Positions 42,795 through 53,323 of a stretch of 64,000 nt of DNA are shown piece after piece; the stretch's first letter is position 1, and each line of letters opens with the position of its first letter. A program made the translations under genes and the position numbers. The notes beneath the pieces are model-generated. The model did not search any database. It saw nothing but the letters and a program-made list of their open reading frames with translations, and had not been told where the DNA came from. Origin of the DNA: Cunninghamia lanceolata (lineage: Eukaryota > Streptophyta > Pinopsida > Cupressales > Cupressaceae); assembly GCA_027924645.1 (NCBI GenBank), contig BSBN01001752.1, forward strand, positions 11,984,001 to 12,048,000, read 5' to 3'.

Positions 42795-43720
42795 CTAAGA
42801 ATCTATTTTACCGCATTCCAATGCTCCAATCTGGGATGACTCATATACCTTCTTACGACTCCTACAACATGTGCAATATCTGGTCTCGTGCATACCATGG
42901 TGTACATTAAACTTCCTACAGTTGAAGCATATGGTACCTTGGACATTTTTTCTTCCTCCTCGTGTCTTAGGACACATCTCCTTAGTCAATTTCAAATGAC
43001 TAGGCAAAGGTGTGCTGACAGCTTTTGCATTCTCCATATGGAATCTCTGCAACACCTTTACAATATAATCAGCCTAAGATAGAGTCAATTTTTTGTTCTT
43101 CCTATCTCTACAAATTTTCATACCAAGGATTTGTTTTGCTACCCCCAAATCCTTCATAGCAAATGATTGTGCTAACTGTTGTTTTAACTCTCTTATATGA
43201 TCCATGTTAGACCCTGCTACAAGCATGTCATCAACATATAAACATAAAATAATGTAGTTGTTATTATCCAACCTCTTAAAATAAACACAATGGTTAGAAT
43301 TACATTGGCTATAGCCTTGCTCAGCCATTAAACTATCAAATTTTAAATACCATTGCCGAGGTGCTTGTTTCAAGCCATACAAACTCTTCTTCAATCTGCA
43401 CACCAGTTTCTCCTTACATTTGACCTCAAATCCTTGGGGTTGTTCCATATATATCTCCTCCTCCAAATCACCATGGAGAAAGGCAGTTTTCACATCTAGC
43501 TATTCCAAATGCAAATCTTCAGCAACCACAATACTTAAAACAGTACGAATAGAAGTCATCTTAACAACCGGAGAAAAAATCTCATCAAAATCAATACCTT
43601 TTTTCTATGCATATCCTTTTACAACTAACCTAGATTTAAATCTTTTCTTACCTCCATCTTCCTCTTTCATCTTATAAACCCATTTGTTTGGTAAAGTCTT
43701 TTTACCTGCAGGCAACTTAC
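42795..43720 (-). pseudogene. pol: Copia 2 reverse transcriptase
   Basis: Open segments 43493-43074 and 43055-42795 contain MKTAFLHGDLEEEIYMEQPQ (motif A region), LKKSLYGLKQAPRQWYLKFD, ILCLYVDDMLVAGSN (YVDD catalytic), FAMKDLGVAKQILGM and AKAVSTPLPSHLKLTK. One stop separates the two segments (43074), and the sequence before 43493 contains another stop where the motif A lead-in (QLDV) should be. Typical TNT1-94 type. Confidence 0.9.
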
Positions 43721-44820
43721 ATAATTCCCAAGTTTGATTTTTCATCAAGAAGTCAATTTCTTCTTTCATTGCAAGTTCCCACTAAATCTTTGTATCCACC
43801 TACATAGCTTCATCATACCCTTCCAGTTCACCAGCATCTGTTAACAAAATAGAATACAAAGAGGGAGAAAACCTTTCAAGAGGTCTACTTAACCTTGTTG
43901 ACCATCTAACATTTGCTAGATTTTGTGGTATTTTTTGTTGCTATTGTAGCGCATGAGGAACCACTGGAACATCACTATCTGGAGTATCATCTAGCACCAC
44001 ATAATCATTTTCTTTCTTCTCATGTTGCTGCAACTGATCTTTGTACAACACCTTCTCATTGAATACATCCCTGCTTCTCACAATTTTCTAATTTTTAAAA
44101 TCTCAAAACCTATAGACAAATTCATCAATGCCATATCCAATAAAGGTACATTTTTTTGATTTTGCATCCAGCTTGGTTCTATTTTTAGAATCTACATGTG
44201 CAAATACTTCACATCTGAAGGTTATCAGAAAAGAATAACTCACCTTATTACCTCTCCATGCTTCCTTTGGAATACCATAGCCCAAAGGAACTGAAGGACC
44301 TCTATTAATTAAATATATAGTGGTGTTGACAGCCTCTTCCCACATGTTTAAAGGCAACCCAACATGCAATCTCATGGTCCTTGTACGCTCCATTATTGTC
44401 TTATTCATGCGTTCAGCCACTCTATTCTCTTGTGGAGTCCCTGGAACCATTTTCTACCTATGAATTCCATTAAAAGAACAATAATCCTAAAATTCTTTGC
44501 TGCAATACTCACCACCATTATCAGATCTGAGACATTTTAATCTTTTACCCATCTCATTCTCAACCAAGCTTCTCCATTTCTTAAATGTTTCAAATACATC
44601 AGATTTCTACCTAAGGAAATAAATTCAAACCTTCCTAGTTGCATCATCTATGAATGTAACATAATACCGAGAGCCACCGAGAGAAGATACTTGAGCCGGT
44701 CCCCATACATCTATATGCACAAGCTCCAACTTTTCATCTTTCTTTTGCTTCCCATCCTTGAGAAAACTAACTCTCTTTTGTTAGCCAATGATTCACATTC
44801 TGCAACTTAATCTTGATTCT
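43721..44820 (-). pseudogene. Copia 2 integrase
   Basis: Only the segment 44450-44103 is open: PGTPQENRVAERMNKTIMER (the catalytic Glu region), RLHVGLPLNMWEEAVNTTIY, INRGPSVPLGYGIPKEAW and KCTFIGYGIDEFVYRF. The zinc finger and the first two Asp residues are expected between 44460 and 44800, where stops and frameshifts are dense. Confidence 0.8.
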
Positions 44821-45830
44821 TCCCTTTCCAACAATCTGACAAGGTTCGTTATCTCCCAAATAAACTAGCCCAAAATCCCCTTAGACATAATCAAGAAAAT
44901 AACTTCTATGGGGCGTAGCATGAAATGAGGCCCCTGAATCTAATACCCATGAATCATCAGCATTATCTAGGGAAAGAATCAAAGTATCATCTTCAAATTT
45001 ATTACTTACCACATTTGCCTCCTTATTGCCTTGTTGTTTGTCTCCTTCTTTGTTCTTCCAAGACCAACAATCTTTCTTCAGATGGCCTGGTTTCCCACAG
45101 TACCAGTAATCCTTCTATCATTTGGATTGGGACTTCTTGTCCTTTGATTTTCCTTGTGACTTCCCATGACCTCTAGAACCTTTTCCTCTCTCCTTTGATC
45201 TGCCCCTACTTTCTGCATTCAAAACACTACCTAATGTGGACCCTCCTGAGCTTTTCTATAGCATTTCCTCGCTAAGGATAACACCAACAACATCATCAAA
45301 TTTCAAAGTATTCAAACTGGAGACAAAGTTACTTACAACCATTACCAAGCTATTCTAGCTTTCTGGCAAAGAACATAATATCAAGAGAGCCCTTACCTCT
45401 TCATCAAAACTTACTTTTACAAAAGTTAACTGACTGATAATCATATTAAACTCATTTAAATGATCTATCACAGATCCACCTTCAATCATTTTCAGATTAA
45501 ATAAACGCTTCATGAGAAATACCTGATTTGAGGCTGAGGGTTTTTCATACAATTTAGCCAAAACTTTCATTAGACCATCTGTTGTCTTCACTTCCATTAT
45601 ATTGAATTCCACCGATGGTACAGGCACAACCGAATCATTCCCAATGTATTTCTATCCAGAAGATTCCAATCCTCATCAGTCATTGTTGTCAGTTTCTTGG
45701 CTATTCCTTCCAACGGCTTCCATAAATCCTTCTGATAGAGATAATCCTCCATCTGCATCTTCCATAACTGATAGTTCTGTCCATTGAATTTATCTACCTT
45801 CAATTTACCCTCACCGGCCATTGGTCCCAC
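44821..45830 (-). pseudogene. gag: Copia 2 gag and protease
   Basis: Gag starts near 45830 with KVDKFNGQNYQLWKMQMEDY. A frame change near 45600 leads to EVKTTDGLMKVLAKLYEKPS and NLKMIEGGSVIDHLNEFNMI (the UBN2-type domain), then a basic Ser/Arg/Gly/Lys stretch and the zinc knuckle YCGKPGHLKKDCW near 45080. The protease active site WVLDSGASFHATPHRS lies near 44940, and LGDNEPCQIVGKGRIKI follows. Two stops and at least one frameshift break it. Confidence 0.88.
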
Positions 45831-45890
45831 TCAACTATGAGACTCCCACTCAATCGTGAAACCTTCCTGTAGACAATAATCGAACACAAC

Positions 45891-45904
45891 CCACTCTGAT
45901 ACCA
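45891..45904 (-). other. Primer binding site of Copia 2
   Basis: The minus strand reads TGGTATCAGAGTGG two bases after the 5' LTR, complementary to the initiator-Met tRNA end with one or two mismatches. Confidence 0.85.
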
Positions 45905-45906
45905 CT

Positions 45907-46469
45907 TGTTAGGGTTAGCTCGCAAAAGATATCAATTAAATGCAAATAAAGATTAAATAGAGGAATGAAAATACACAGAAATAATAATAGCAAGAGACAA
46001 GTTTTAACATGGTTCACCCAAACCTGGGCTACATCCACCAACAAAGAGTCCAATATTATTATCCAGTAAATCAAATTGATTACAACCAGCAATCCTTGCA
46101 ACTCAATACCGCTGCAAAATGCTACAATACATCAATGGAAACCCTAACCCTTAGCGCTTTTATCAAGCCTTATGTCAGTTACAAAAATAGGGTTTTTTTA
46201 TGTTAGCCAATAAAAAAATGACTCCCAATGCCTTTATAAAATAATAAAAATCGTTGGAGTTTTCAAGGGTGTTGCCCTCGAGCCCACACGAGGCCACTGC
46301 CCCTCGACCCCGCCCTGTATCGTGACAGGGAGCGCAACAGGGGCACTACCCCCAAACCCCCACAAGGGGTGCTACCCCTTGACCCCGTTAAATAATTTGG
46401 GGGGAAACCGCGCTGATGAAAGTGGGGTAAATTTAACCTCTGAGTTTGATTAGGCTCCACATAACAACA
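45907..46469 (-). repeat. Copia 2 5' LTR
   Basis: 563 bp, TGTTAGGGTTAG to ATAACAACA on the plus strand, paired with 41588-42149. The GC-rich island is at about 46260-46385. Confidence 0.93.
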
Positions 46470-46474
46470 ACTTG
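46470..46474. repeat. Target site duplication of Copia 2, right
   Basis: ACTTG, matching 41583-41587. Confidence 0.85.
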
Positions 46475-47180
46475 ATGATACCAAGCAGGTCCTCTTTGAA
46501 CGAGTAGTCCTCCACAATATTTTCCTCCTCTGAGGCCTCTTTACCTTTTTGAGTTTTTAATTTTTTACATGATGCTATTTCTTGGAGTAATTTTGGCAAA
46601 AAGTGGTAGCATTTTCATACTCTATATGTTGTTCCCAGCAACCATATTTAGATTTTAAGTTAATGGTGTTAGGTAGAGATTTATGGATATCAACACTAAC
46701 ACAAAATCTAGCGAACACTAACTTGGTTTTATTCTTGGTAGTGTTGTCCAAAGCAATGCAATGCCCAAAAGAGTTCCCTATCCATGTGAAAATCTCCTCA
46801 TCCTAGAATTCAAGCGGGAGTCCTGGTAGCCTGACCCAGACCGGAGCTGACCTGTTGAGCATAGTTGTGTCAAACCTCAGTTTCCAACATGCTAAGTAGA
46901 GGTTGTGCTTGCCATACAACCAAGGACCACCAACCAAGATCATTACCAAGTTGTCCCTAGTGGTGAACTTAAAAAGGAAGAGACCACCTTTCATGGCACT
47001 AGTAACCATGCTACCTTTAAGGTGCCATCTCGATGTCACCTAGCATCTAACCATATCAATGTTGGGCCTAAAGGCTTAGAACCTACCCACCAAGGATAGT
47101 TCCAAGGCAGAGGTTATTTTATCTATCATTAGATCTAGGATCTAGAAGTCCGTTCCATTCACCTGCTCAGACTACATTGA
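46475..47180 (-). pseudogene. LINE ORF1, N-terminal part (DUF4283)
   Basis: Minus-strand text includes ITSALELSLVGRF, VTSRWHLKGSMVTSAMKGGL, LVMILVGGPWLYGKHNLYLA and NRSAPVWVRLPGLPLEF, which are the DUF4283 domain of plant L1 ORF1. Next come NSFGHCIALDNTTKNKTKLV, ARFCVSVDIHKSLPNTINLK and a decayed CCHC knuckle (FCQNYSKK-stop-HH). The stop near 46802 and others break it. It is separated from its C-terminal half by Copia 2. The LINE 5' end lies within about 100 bases of the first readable residues, so the 5' UTR is short or truncated. Confidence 0.85.
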
Positions 47181-47193
47181 GGCTACAGAATCT

Positions 47194-47209
47194 TTGACAA
47201 GCATGATGT
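47194..47209. repeat. Target site duplication of the LINE, right copy (aged)
   Basis: TTGACAAGCATGATGT, the partner of 34542-34557. Both lie in Gypsy B gag at the same residue position, just after the zinc knuckle. Confidence 0.6.
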
Positions 47210-48140
47210 TATTAGTAATGATATCTTGGATTTTACGATGAAGCCCCATGCACTTTTTAGTGTCATGGCCATTCATTCAATGGTATCTAGAAAAGGCATT
47301 GACATCATAGTCACATAGAAGTGCCACAAATACATCAAGAGGTCAAATGGGAGGAAGGGTGATAAGGTTAGCTATGAGGATTTGGTTGAGAACAATAGGA
47401 AGTGTCTTGACAAGGAGAGTGAAATTTCATAAATTTTGTGGCTTAAAGGAAATGACATTAATAGAAGCATGAGAATGATCGATCTAGTTAACATTACGTT
47501 TAGAATTGGGTTGGAGATGGTGGGAGGTGTAGTTATCTTTTTAAGGGTTATTTTTTAAAGAATTGGATACACAGGAGGGGAAAGAGGGAAATAGTTGAGA
47601 AGAAGAAGAGGAGGGATTATAACTTAAGATATTGGTGTAAAATAGCTTAGTATCATAGTCCCTCAAGCTAGCAAACAAATCATAAAAAGTAGGTTAGGAA
47701 TTATATAAGACCTTGTTTTTAATATGCGACAAGAGGTTATTGATGAAAAGACACAAGATCTTATCATTTAAAAGTTGGTAGTGCATTTTTGAAACCAAGG
47801 AAAAAAAATTGCATTTTTGAAACCATGGAAAAAAAATTAATAAAAAATATTTATTTTCTCAATCAATCCTTTCTAATCCAACTCAAAATAAAATGTAGAG
47901 CTATCAGGTTCAAGTGCATATTGCTTTAACAATCAAGAGAAGAGTTTAGCAAGTAAGAATTAATCATAAATTTAAAGGCACATAGTACTGAATTACTGAA
48001 TGTAGTCGATGAAATCTCCTTTTTCATTATACATTTTAACTTGAGGGGCCTCAATCCCAAGAGGAAAGGGTCAAGAAAGAATTTCATGAGAAAGGGGTTT
48101 GTGGTGAAGGTCAACAATGATATCCTTATAAGAAGAGGAA
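47196..48140 (-). pseudogene. Gypsy B gag
   Basis: From the right: GIEAPQVKMYNEKGDFIDYI and STMCL-stop-IYD, then ALEPDSSTFYFELD and KGLIEKINIFY, which correspond to the retrotransposon gag domain (PxxFDGxxDPxxHLxxF ... LxWYxxLPxxSIxSFxxL). Downstream are the linker LPIVLNQILIANLITLPPI and the C/H knuckle CDYDVNAFSRYH-stop-MNGHDTKKCMGL with KIQDIITNNIM. The Tat-type gag of Gypsy A ends with the same arrangement. Frame is broken by many stops. The LINE insertion separates it from 33461-34557. Confidence 0.75.
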
Positions 48141-48147
48141 GGAAAAG

Positions 48148-49175
48148 TGTCCCATTTATATTGCATGCCTCCTAAGTGATGGATGGTATATTATAAACAA
48201 TATTAGGAGTAACCATGGGATGGGAGAGGGGAGGAGAAAATATAGTTCAAGGGAGAGAGGTGGGTAAGGAAATGGGTGTGAAAAGGGCTTGGAAAATCAA
48301 GCGTGTAATGGATAGAGAAGGTTGAGAGTAGATAGGTGAAAAAGAACTAGGTAAAGAGAGACATATTTATTGGGAGGTGTGAAGAGGAGGGACCACTTGT
48401 GAAGTAGTTTAAATAATGAGGGGAATGTTGAAGCAAAGAGGAGAAGAAGAAAGGTAGAAGAGGAGGCTTGGGTATGAGAAGGATTGACCTTGCTCACTAT
48501 TTAGCTAGTGCCTTTAATCATGTTCATACCATAGGAGGTAGAGATCAATAAAGCATGCAAGGCATCAATGAGAGAAGATATGTTTGTCCCATCCATCATC
48601 CTACAAACCTCATCATGAAAGAGCCAAAGTTTGGTAGCATACATTAGACACTTTTGTAATGTGCCCCATTTATATTGCATGCCTCCTAAGTGATGGATGG
48701 TATATTATAAACAATATTAGGAGTAACCATGGGATGGGAGAGGGGAGGAGAAAATATAGTTCAAGGGAGAGAGGTGGGTAAGGAAATGGGTGTGAAAAGG
48801 GCTTGGAAAATCAAGCGTGTAATGGATAGAGAGGGTTGAGAGTAGATAGGTGAAAAAGAACTAGGTAAAGAGAGACATATTTATTGGGAGGTGTGAAGAG
48901 GAGGGACCACTTGTGAAGTAGTTTAAATAATGAGGGGAATGTTGAAGCAAAGAGGAGAAGAAGAAAGGTAGAAGAGGAGGCTTGGGTATGAGAAGGATTG
49001 ACCTTGCTCACTATTTAGCTAGTGCCTTTAATGATGTACCATAGGAGGTAGAGATCAATAAAGCATGCAAGGCATCAATGAGAGAAGATATGTTTGTCCC
49101 ATCCATCATCCTACAAACCTCATCATGAAAGAGCCAAAGTTTGGTTGCTCAATATGTTTGTAATGTGCATCATAG
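48148..49175. repeat. 514-bp direct tandem duplication
   Basis: 48148-48661 and 48662-49175 are nearly identical; the same 66-codon minus-strand ORF appears at 48297-48497 and 48811-49011, differing by one residue (offset 514). The unit begins with CCCATTTATATTGC and ends in TTTGTAATGTG. Small differences include AGAAGGTTG versus AGAGGGTTG and a short indel near 48520/49034. The unit lies in the sequence upstream of Gypsy B gag. Confidence 0.93.
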
Positions 49176-49749
49176 TCAAAATCACCATCACCATTTAAAA
49201 GTGAGAAGTACTTACACAAGAGTAAAGGTAGTATGAACCATGGTAGAAGAAGGGTAAGGTGAAAGATACAACATAAGGGTATGGAGGAGTGAGAAGATGT
49301 GGCATACACTCAAGTCAGAGGATTATGAAAAAGGAAGGGACAATTGATTTTGTGAAGATTGGAAGTGTGAGATGGGTAAAAAATGTAAGAAAATGTGTTA
49401 TTGAGAGAGCTACAAGTTTAGTTGTATGTGAGTGTTGATGGTCTTGTTGTGTTTTGGTGTGTGATTTTTTTGTGTTTTTGAGTTTTTAAAATATGCAAGA
49501 AGTTGCAAAAAAGAAAGGCAAGGTCACCAAAAATAAAATTAAAAATAAAGTACACTAAGTAGTATTTATACTTAATTACTAAAATGTATTTTTTACATTA
49601 GAATATGAATTAAAACATCAAATAAAGCATTTAATACATTTCAAATTTCTTTAAATAAAATAAACATGGCTTGCCAAGGTTAAACTAGTATAAGAAATAG
49701 AATCTGTATAGAAGAGAAAAGGTAGTAAGAAGCATGCTTGATTATACTA
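49176..49749. other. AT-rich stretch, no gene
   Basis: No coding motif on either strand. It contains AAAAT- and GTGTTTTT-type low-complexity sequence and separates Gypsy B (minus) from Gypsy C (plus). The Gypsy B 5' LTR might end somewhere here but no terminus was recognised. Confidence 0.4.
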
Positions 49750-51500
49750 TCATATGAAGGCAATGGTCAATTAGAGGAAGAGAGGAAGAAGACTTCACTA
49801 TTAAACCACAATTAGGTTTTCTATATTTTGTTAGAGGCTAAACCACACGCATCTATCTTTTGATCTCACACACTTTTGTATGATCTTGGATGCTAGTGTC
49901 TCTTTCAACTTATTGGGATATGGTATAATGTGACTACACCTAATATAGCATGATAATGACCTATACTTGCATGGTCATTTCCTCTATACTTTTTGACACA
50001 ATATCTCTACACTTGTTGGAACTTTCTACTTCTAGCCATTTATTAGGCTTTATTGTACCAAGGTAGGGAATAGAGGTTGATACTACTAAAATAGATGTTA
50101 TTGTTATTATGTGGTGATTGATCATGCTGTAGGGGCTACAGGTACTTGCAGCAAGGTAAATTTGGTGATTTTTCAATCATGGTTTCCCCCCAAAGTAACT
50201 AACGACGGAGTGCAAGAGGGGCAAAGCCCCTCTTGCAGGGTCTGGAGGGCTTATCCCCTGGTGGGAACTCAGGGGCGGAGCCTACAATGAGGGTCTAGGG
50301 GTAACGCCCCTGAAGCAAAAATTGCCTATTATTTAATAAAGGCGTCGGCAGTTAGTTTGTTATTGGCTGACATGTAAAAATCCACTTTGTATAACCACCA
50401 TAAGGCTTGATAAAAAGTGGCTGGAGAAGGCGAAAGGTCATGAGTCACAGTCGATATTGTAGTGTAGCATATTGCAGCAGTATTGAGTTGCAAGGTTGTT
50501 GGTTGTAATCGGTTTGATTTGCTAGACAATAATATTGGATGGTTGTTATGTGGATGTAGCCCACATTGGGTGAACCACGTTAAATCTCTATGCCAACTTT
50601 ATGTTTTTGTTTATTGTTTATTTTCATGTATTTAAATATGCATATAATTGTTAATTGTATTGCTTGGGTCTGTCATTAGAATCCTAACAGTTATTGTCAA
50701 TGTGCCCTCACCTCATAACCTTACATGCAACTTCATAGTCTCTAAGATAAGATTCAAGTCATTCGACACTTTGTCTCCCAATTAGCAAATTATACTTTAC
50801 CTTTCACCAATTTATAAAAAAGATGTGAAATTTGAATGGACTAGGTCAAAAATCCTTCAATGATATGAAATGATACTTAAGCATCCTCTTGTACTAATTC
50901 TTATTAGATCTATGAACCTTTATTGTTATACATCTTGGCTACTAAATTTTTGATTGGTGGTTTACTAGCTCAAAATGATGAAAATAGAAAAGAACATGTT
51001 ATTTATTATATTAGTTGTACATTACTAGAATATGATATGAGTTATAATCCTATGGAGAAACTATGCTTAGATATGGTTTACTCTTCTCAAAAATTGAGGC
51101 ATTATATGTTAAATTCTAAAATATAAGTGATTATCAAAGTTTACCCTTTAAAATGCATTTTTTTCAAAGTTAATATCTTTAGTAGAGTTGCATGATGGGT
51201 AATGCTATTCATGAGGTTTGATTTACAATTCATCTTGCAAAAATTCTATATAAAGGGTTAAAATGTGGTTTATCAACTAGTTGAAGCACATTGTGAGGAC
51301 CACATAGCTATTGAAAAAACTTTTCCTAATGAACACATCTTACATATATTGGTCTTTCTTCAACCTGGACCATGTTCTTTGATAACTCTTAGTACATGAT
51401 GAGTTTATGAGGAGTAATATTAATTCCTTCTATGTTCAATTTGATCCCATTATTATTTCATCTTGATTTTTCACACACTAATAACATTGTTGAATATGAG
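49750..51500 (+). pseudogene. Gypsy C: RT thumb and RNase H remnant, plus strand
   Basis: LLGFIVPR-like sequence and IEVDTTKIDVI (about 50035-50101) is the RT thumb. After the solo LTR the text continues with VNVPSPHNL, then KKDVKFEWTRS (about 50825), AIGGLLAQND-like FLIGGLLAQNDENRKEHVIY, YISCTLLEYDMSYNPMEKLC and SQKLRHYMLNSKI (50923-51126), which is the RNase H tether. Degraded second RNase H sequence runs to LDFSHTNNIVEYE, ending exactly at 51500 where element E starts. Like Gypsy A it has two RNase H domains, so it is Tat-type. Stops are frequent. Confidence 0.8.
50097..50694 (+). repeat. Solo LTR in Gypsy C with GTTAT target duplication
   Basis: The LTR 50102-50689 (588 bp) runs from TGTTATTATGTGG to CCTAACA, flanked by GTTAT at 50097-50101 and 50690-50694. 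It is related to the Copia 2 LTR read in reverse (shared GAGTTGCAAGG, ATAATATTGGA and CCCACATTGGGTGAACCA-like text). A perfect hairpin with 11-base arms and an AAA loop is at 50212-50236. Skipping the LTR and one GTTAT rejoins the RT thumb of Gypsy C. There is no internal sequence, so it arose by LTR-LTR recombination. Confidence 0.9.
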
Positions 51501-52737
51501 TGTAAAGGGTAAAATTTGGATAATAGAGTTTTTGGTAGTTTTGGTGTATATCCTCCTTTCACCCTTTCATTCAAGGACCTAGGGTCAAGTTGCAATGTAC
51601 TATCCTACCCTAGGTCACTATGATATGTAGGGAAACTTGGATTTTTATGATTTGATTGACAATTATCTTCTCTTAAGCTCAATTATACCTTAAAACCCTG
51701 ATTATGCAAATACAACAGTAAATGGATGAATATCAGAAAATGTTGCTATAGAAAGATGTAAAATGACAAATAACAGTGCATTTGTTTTTAGGGTTTGGAG
51801 GTGGAAAATTTAGGGACTAAAGAGCGGGTGCCCAAGTCCAGTGCCTTGCTTTTTGTTGGGATCTACAAACACGATTTGCAACCTATTCCTATTGTACTGA
51901 AGATTTTCCTGTCACGAAACTTTGAGGACTAATGAGCGGGCGCCCTAGTCCAAGGAGCTATTTTCTTCTCTGATCTGAAATTCTGACACTTTGTTGTACC
52001 CTCCTACAACTTCACTTTGTCTGTAGCTCCAACCTGTAACTTGCAATCATGAAAACTTTGGGAGGGGGTTGTGGTGTTTAGCGGCTTACCTCAGTCAAGC
52101 CCCGGAGAGACATTCAAGTCTTTCAAACACCGTTGTCAGATAGAGAGTGTGTGCCCTTGTGAGGCAGAGGAAAAAACCAAATGATAAATGCTCAAAAACA
52201 CAAATGATGTCACCTTGTAGTAAAGATCTCATGGGAGGAAGAAGCTCTTCATGCCATGAGGAGATGATTGCTCAAATCTGCAAATACAAACATATTGACA
52301 ACACAAATATGCTTTTGCAACACAATGAAAACCTTGAATCACCTTTAGAATGCCTAAAGTTCACCATAACAATCTAGTTCACAAATGAATGCCTAAACAT
52401 GCTTATATATGCAACTACAAACACTCCCGCCAAGAATTTCATAATTCAAACTTACCATGTCGGCATAGGACCCAAATAACGGTCACAAGCTGACACCCAA
52501 AAATTAGGACTGGCCCAAAATAGGGTAGGACTAGGGCATGGGCGCCCAAGTCCTCCCCCCTATTTTGGGTAGGGTTTATCTCAAGTGGTCCCCCTAGGTC
52601 CCATTTGCCAAGACCCTTAGGGGTTATCTCATCGGGATGTTGAAATATGATGTAATATGTCCTAAATGCAACTAAAAGACCTGAGAGCTAAACCTTATGA
52701 GGGAAAAGCCCCCAAGGGGACATTTTTTGATGTTACA
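51501..52737 (-). repeat. Element E left LTR (3' LTR in minus orientation)
   Basis: 1237 bp, TG at 51501 to CA at 52737. It contains GAGCGGG(T/C)GCCC(A/T)AGTCCA twice (51821 and 51935), an internal repeat also present in the other LTR. It has 171 bases at its right end that the other LTR lacks. Confidence 0.8.
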
Positions 52738-53323
52738 TTTAGCCCCCACTTTAATGTATGTATAAACGTGAGACCAATACATGCATTAAAGTATGGTCAA
52801 CAAACACAGCAAACCCGCCAAGCATGCAGAAGACATGCCAGACACGTTGAAGGCAACGACAGTCACACAAAACACTGAGAAGACAGTTACAGTCACACAA
52901 AACACAAAGAAGACAGTTACAGTCACACAAAACATGGAGAATACACTGAATGCATAGAAGACACATTAATGCATGGAAGACAGGAATGATTTCTTTTCTT
53001 TTCTTTTTCTTATATATATGAAATGCAGATGCAAGTACAGGAAAGTAAACAAACCTCCCATAATGCAGGATGCACTCATCACGCAGGTCTTTAAACTACA
53101 TATATGGGGCAACACACACGCAAGACACACCAAACCTCCCAAAATGTAGGATGCACTCATCGCGTAGGTCTTTAGACTGCATATGGGGCAATAGGCATGC
53201 CAAATAAAACAAGCACGCCAAAACACACACTTTGAAGACATGGAGAAAACACAGCAGACAAGCGATGGAGTGTTCCTATTTCTAGGTTCATCACCATCTT
53301 GTTGCAAGTATGAGGATAAACAG
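52738..53323 (-). other. Element E interior with short repeats, no gene
   Basis: It begins with the polypurine-like tract (52738-52752). A roughly 30-bp repeat with GACAGTTACAGTCACACAAA lies at 52850-52960. The word AGGATGCACTCATC plus GGTCTTTA-A/G-ACT occurs at 53069 and 53148, and again near 54812. The Cys-rich ORF on the minus strand (52751-52966) is only the translation of the repeat. Confidence 0.6.

Larger units (their letters stand above)
41588..46469 (-). mobile_element. Copia 2: complete Tork-like Copia element in LINE ORF1
   Basis: 4882 bp with both LTRs (41588-42149 and 45907-46469), an initiator-Met primer site, gag, protease, integrase, RT, RNase H and polypurine tract on the minus strand, flanked by a perfect 5-bp duplication (ACTTG). 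It is structurally complete but its reading frames contain many stops and frameshifts. It resembles TNT1-94-type Copia in gag and RT motifs. It inserted after the LINE, since it splits LINE ORF1. Confidence 0.95.
34558..47195 (-). mobile_element. LINE (L1-type) with ORF1, ORF2, RNase H and an extra 3' ORF; split by Copia 2
   Basis: On the minus strand: ORF1 with a DUF4283 domain and zinc knuckle (46475-47180), interrupted by Copia 2, then the rest of ORF1 (41050-41582). ORF2 with AP endonuclease, RT, zinc-finger (zf-RVT) and RNase H follows (36812-41046), then an additional ORF region (34810-36760) and a 3' end reading CTTATCTTATCAAAAA. An aged target duplication and the resumption of Gypsy B gag on both sides set the outer boundaries. 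Without Copia 2 the LINE is about 7.7 kb. Stops and frameshifts occur throughout. Confidence 0.85.

Noticed and set aside
52751..52966. Cys-rich small protein on the minus strand
   Set aside because: The Cys-Leu-Leu pattern is the translation of a 30-bp repeat; no signal peptide and not a plausible defensin-type gene.
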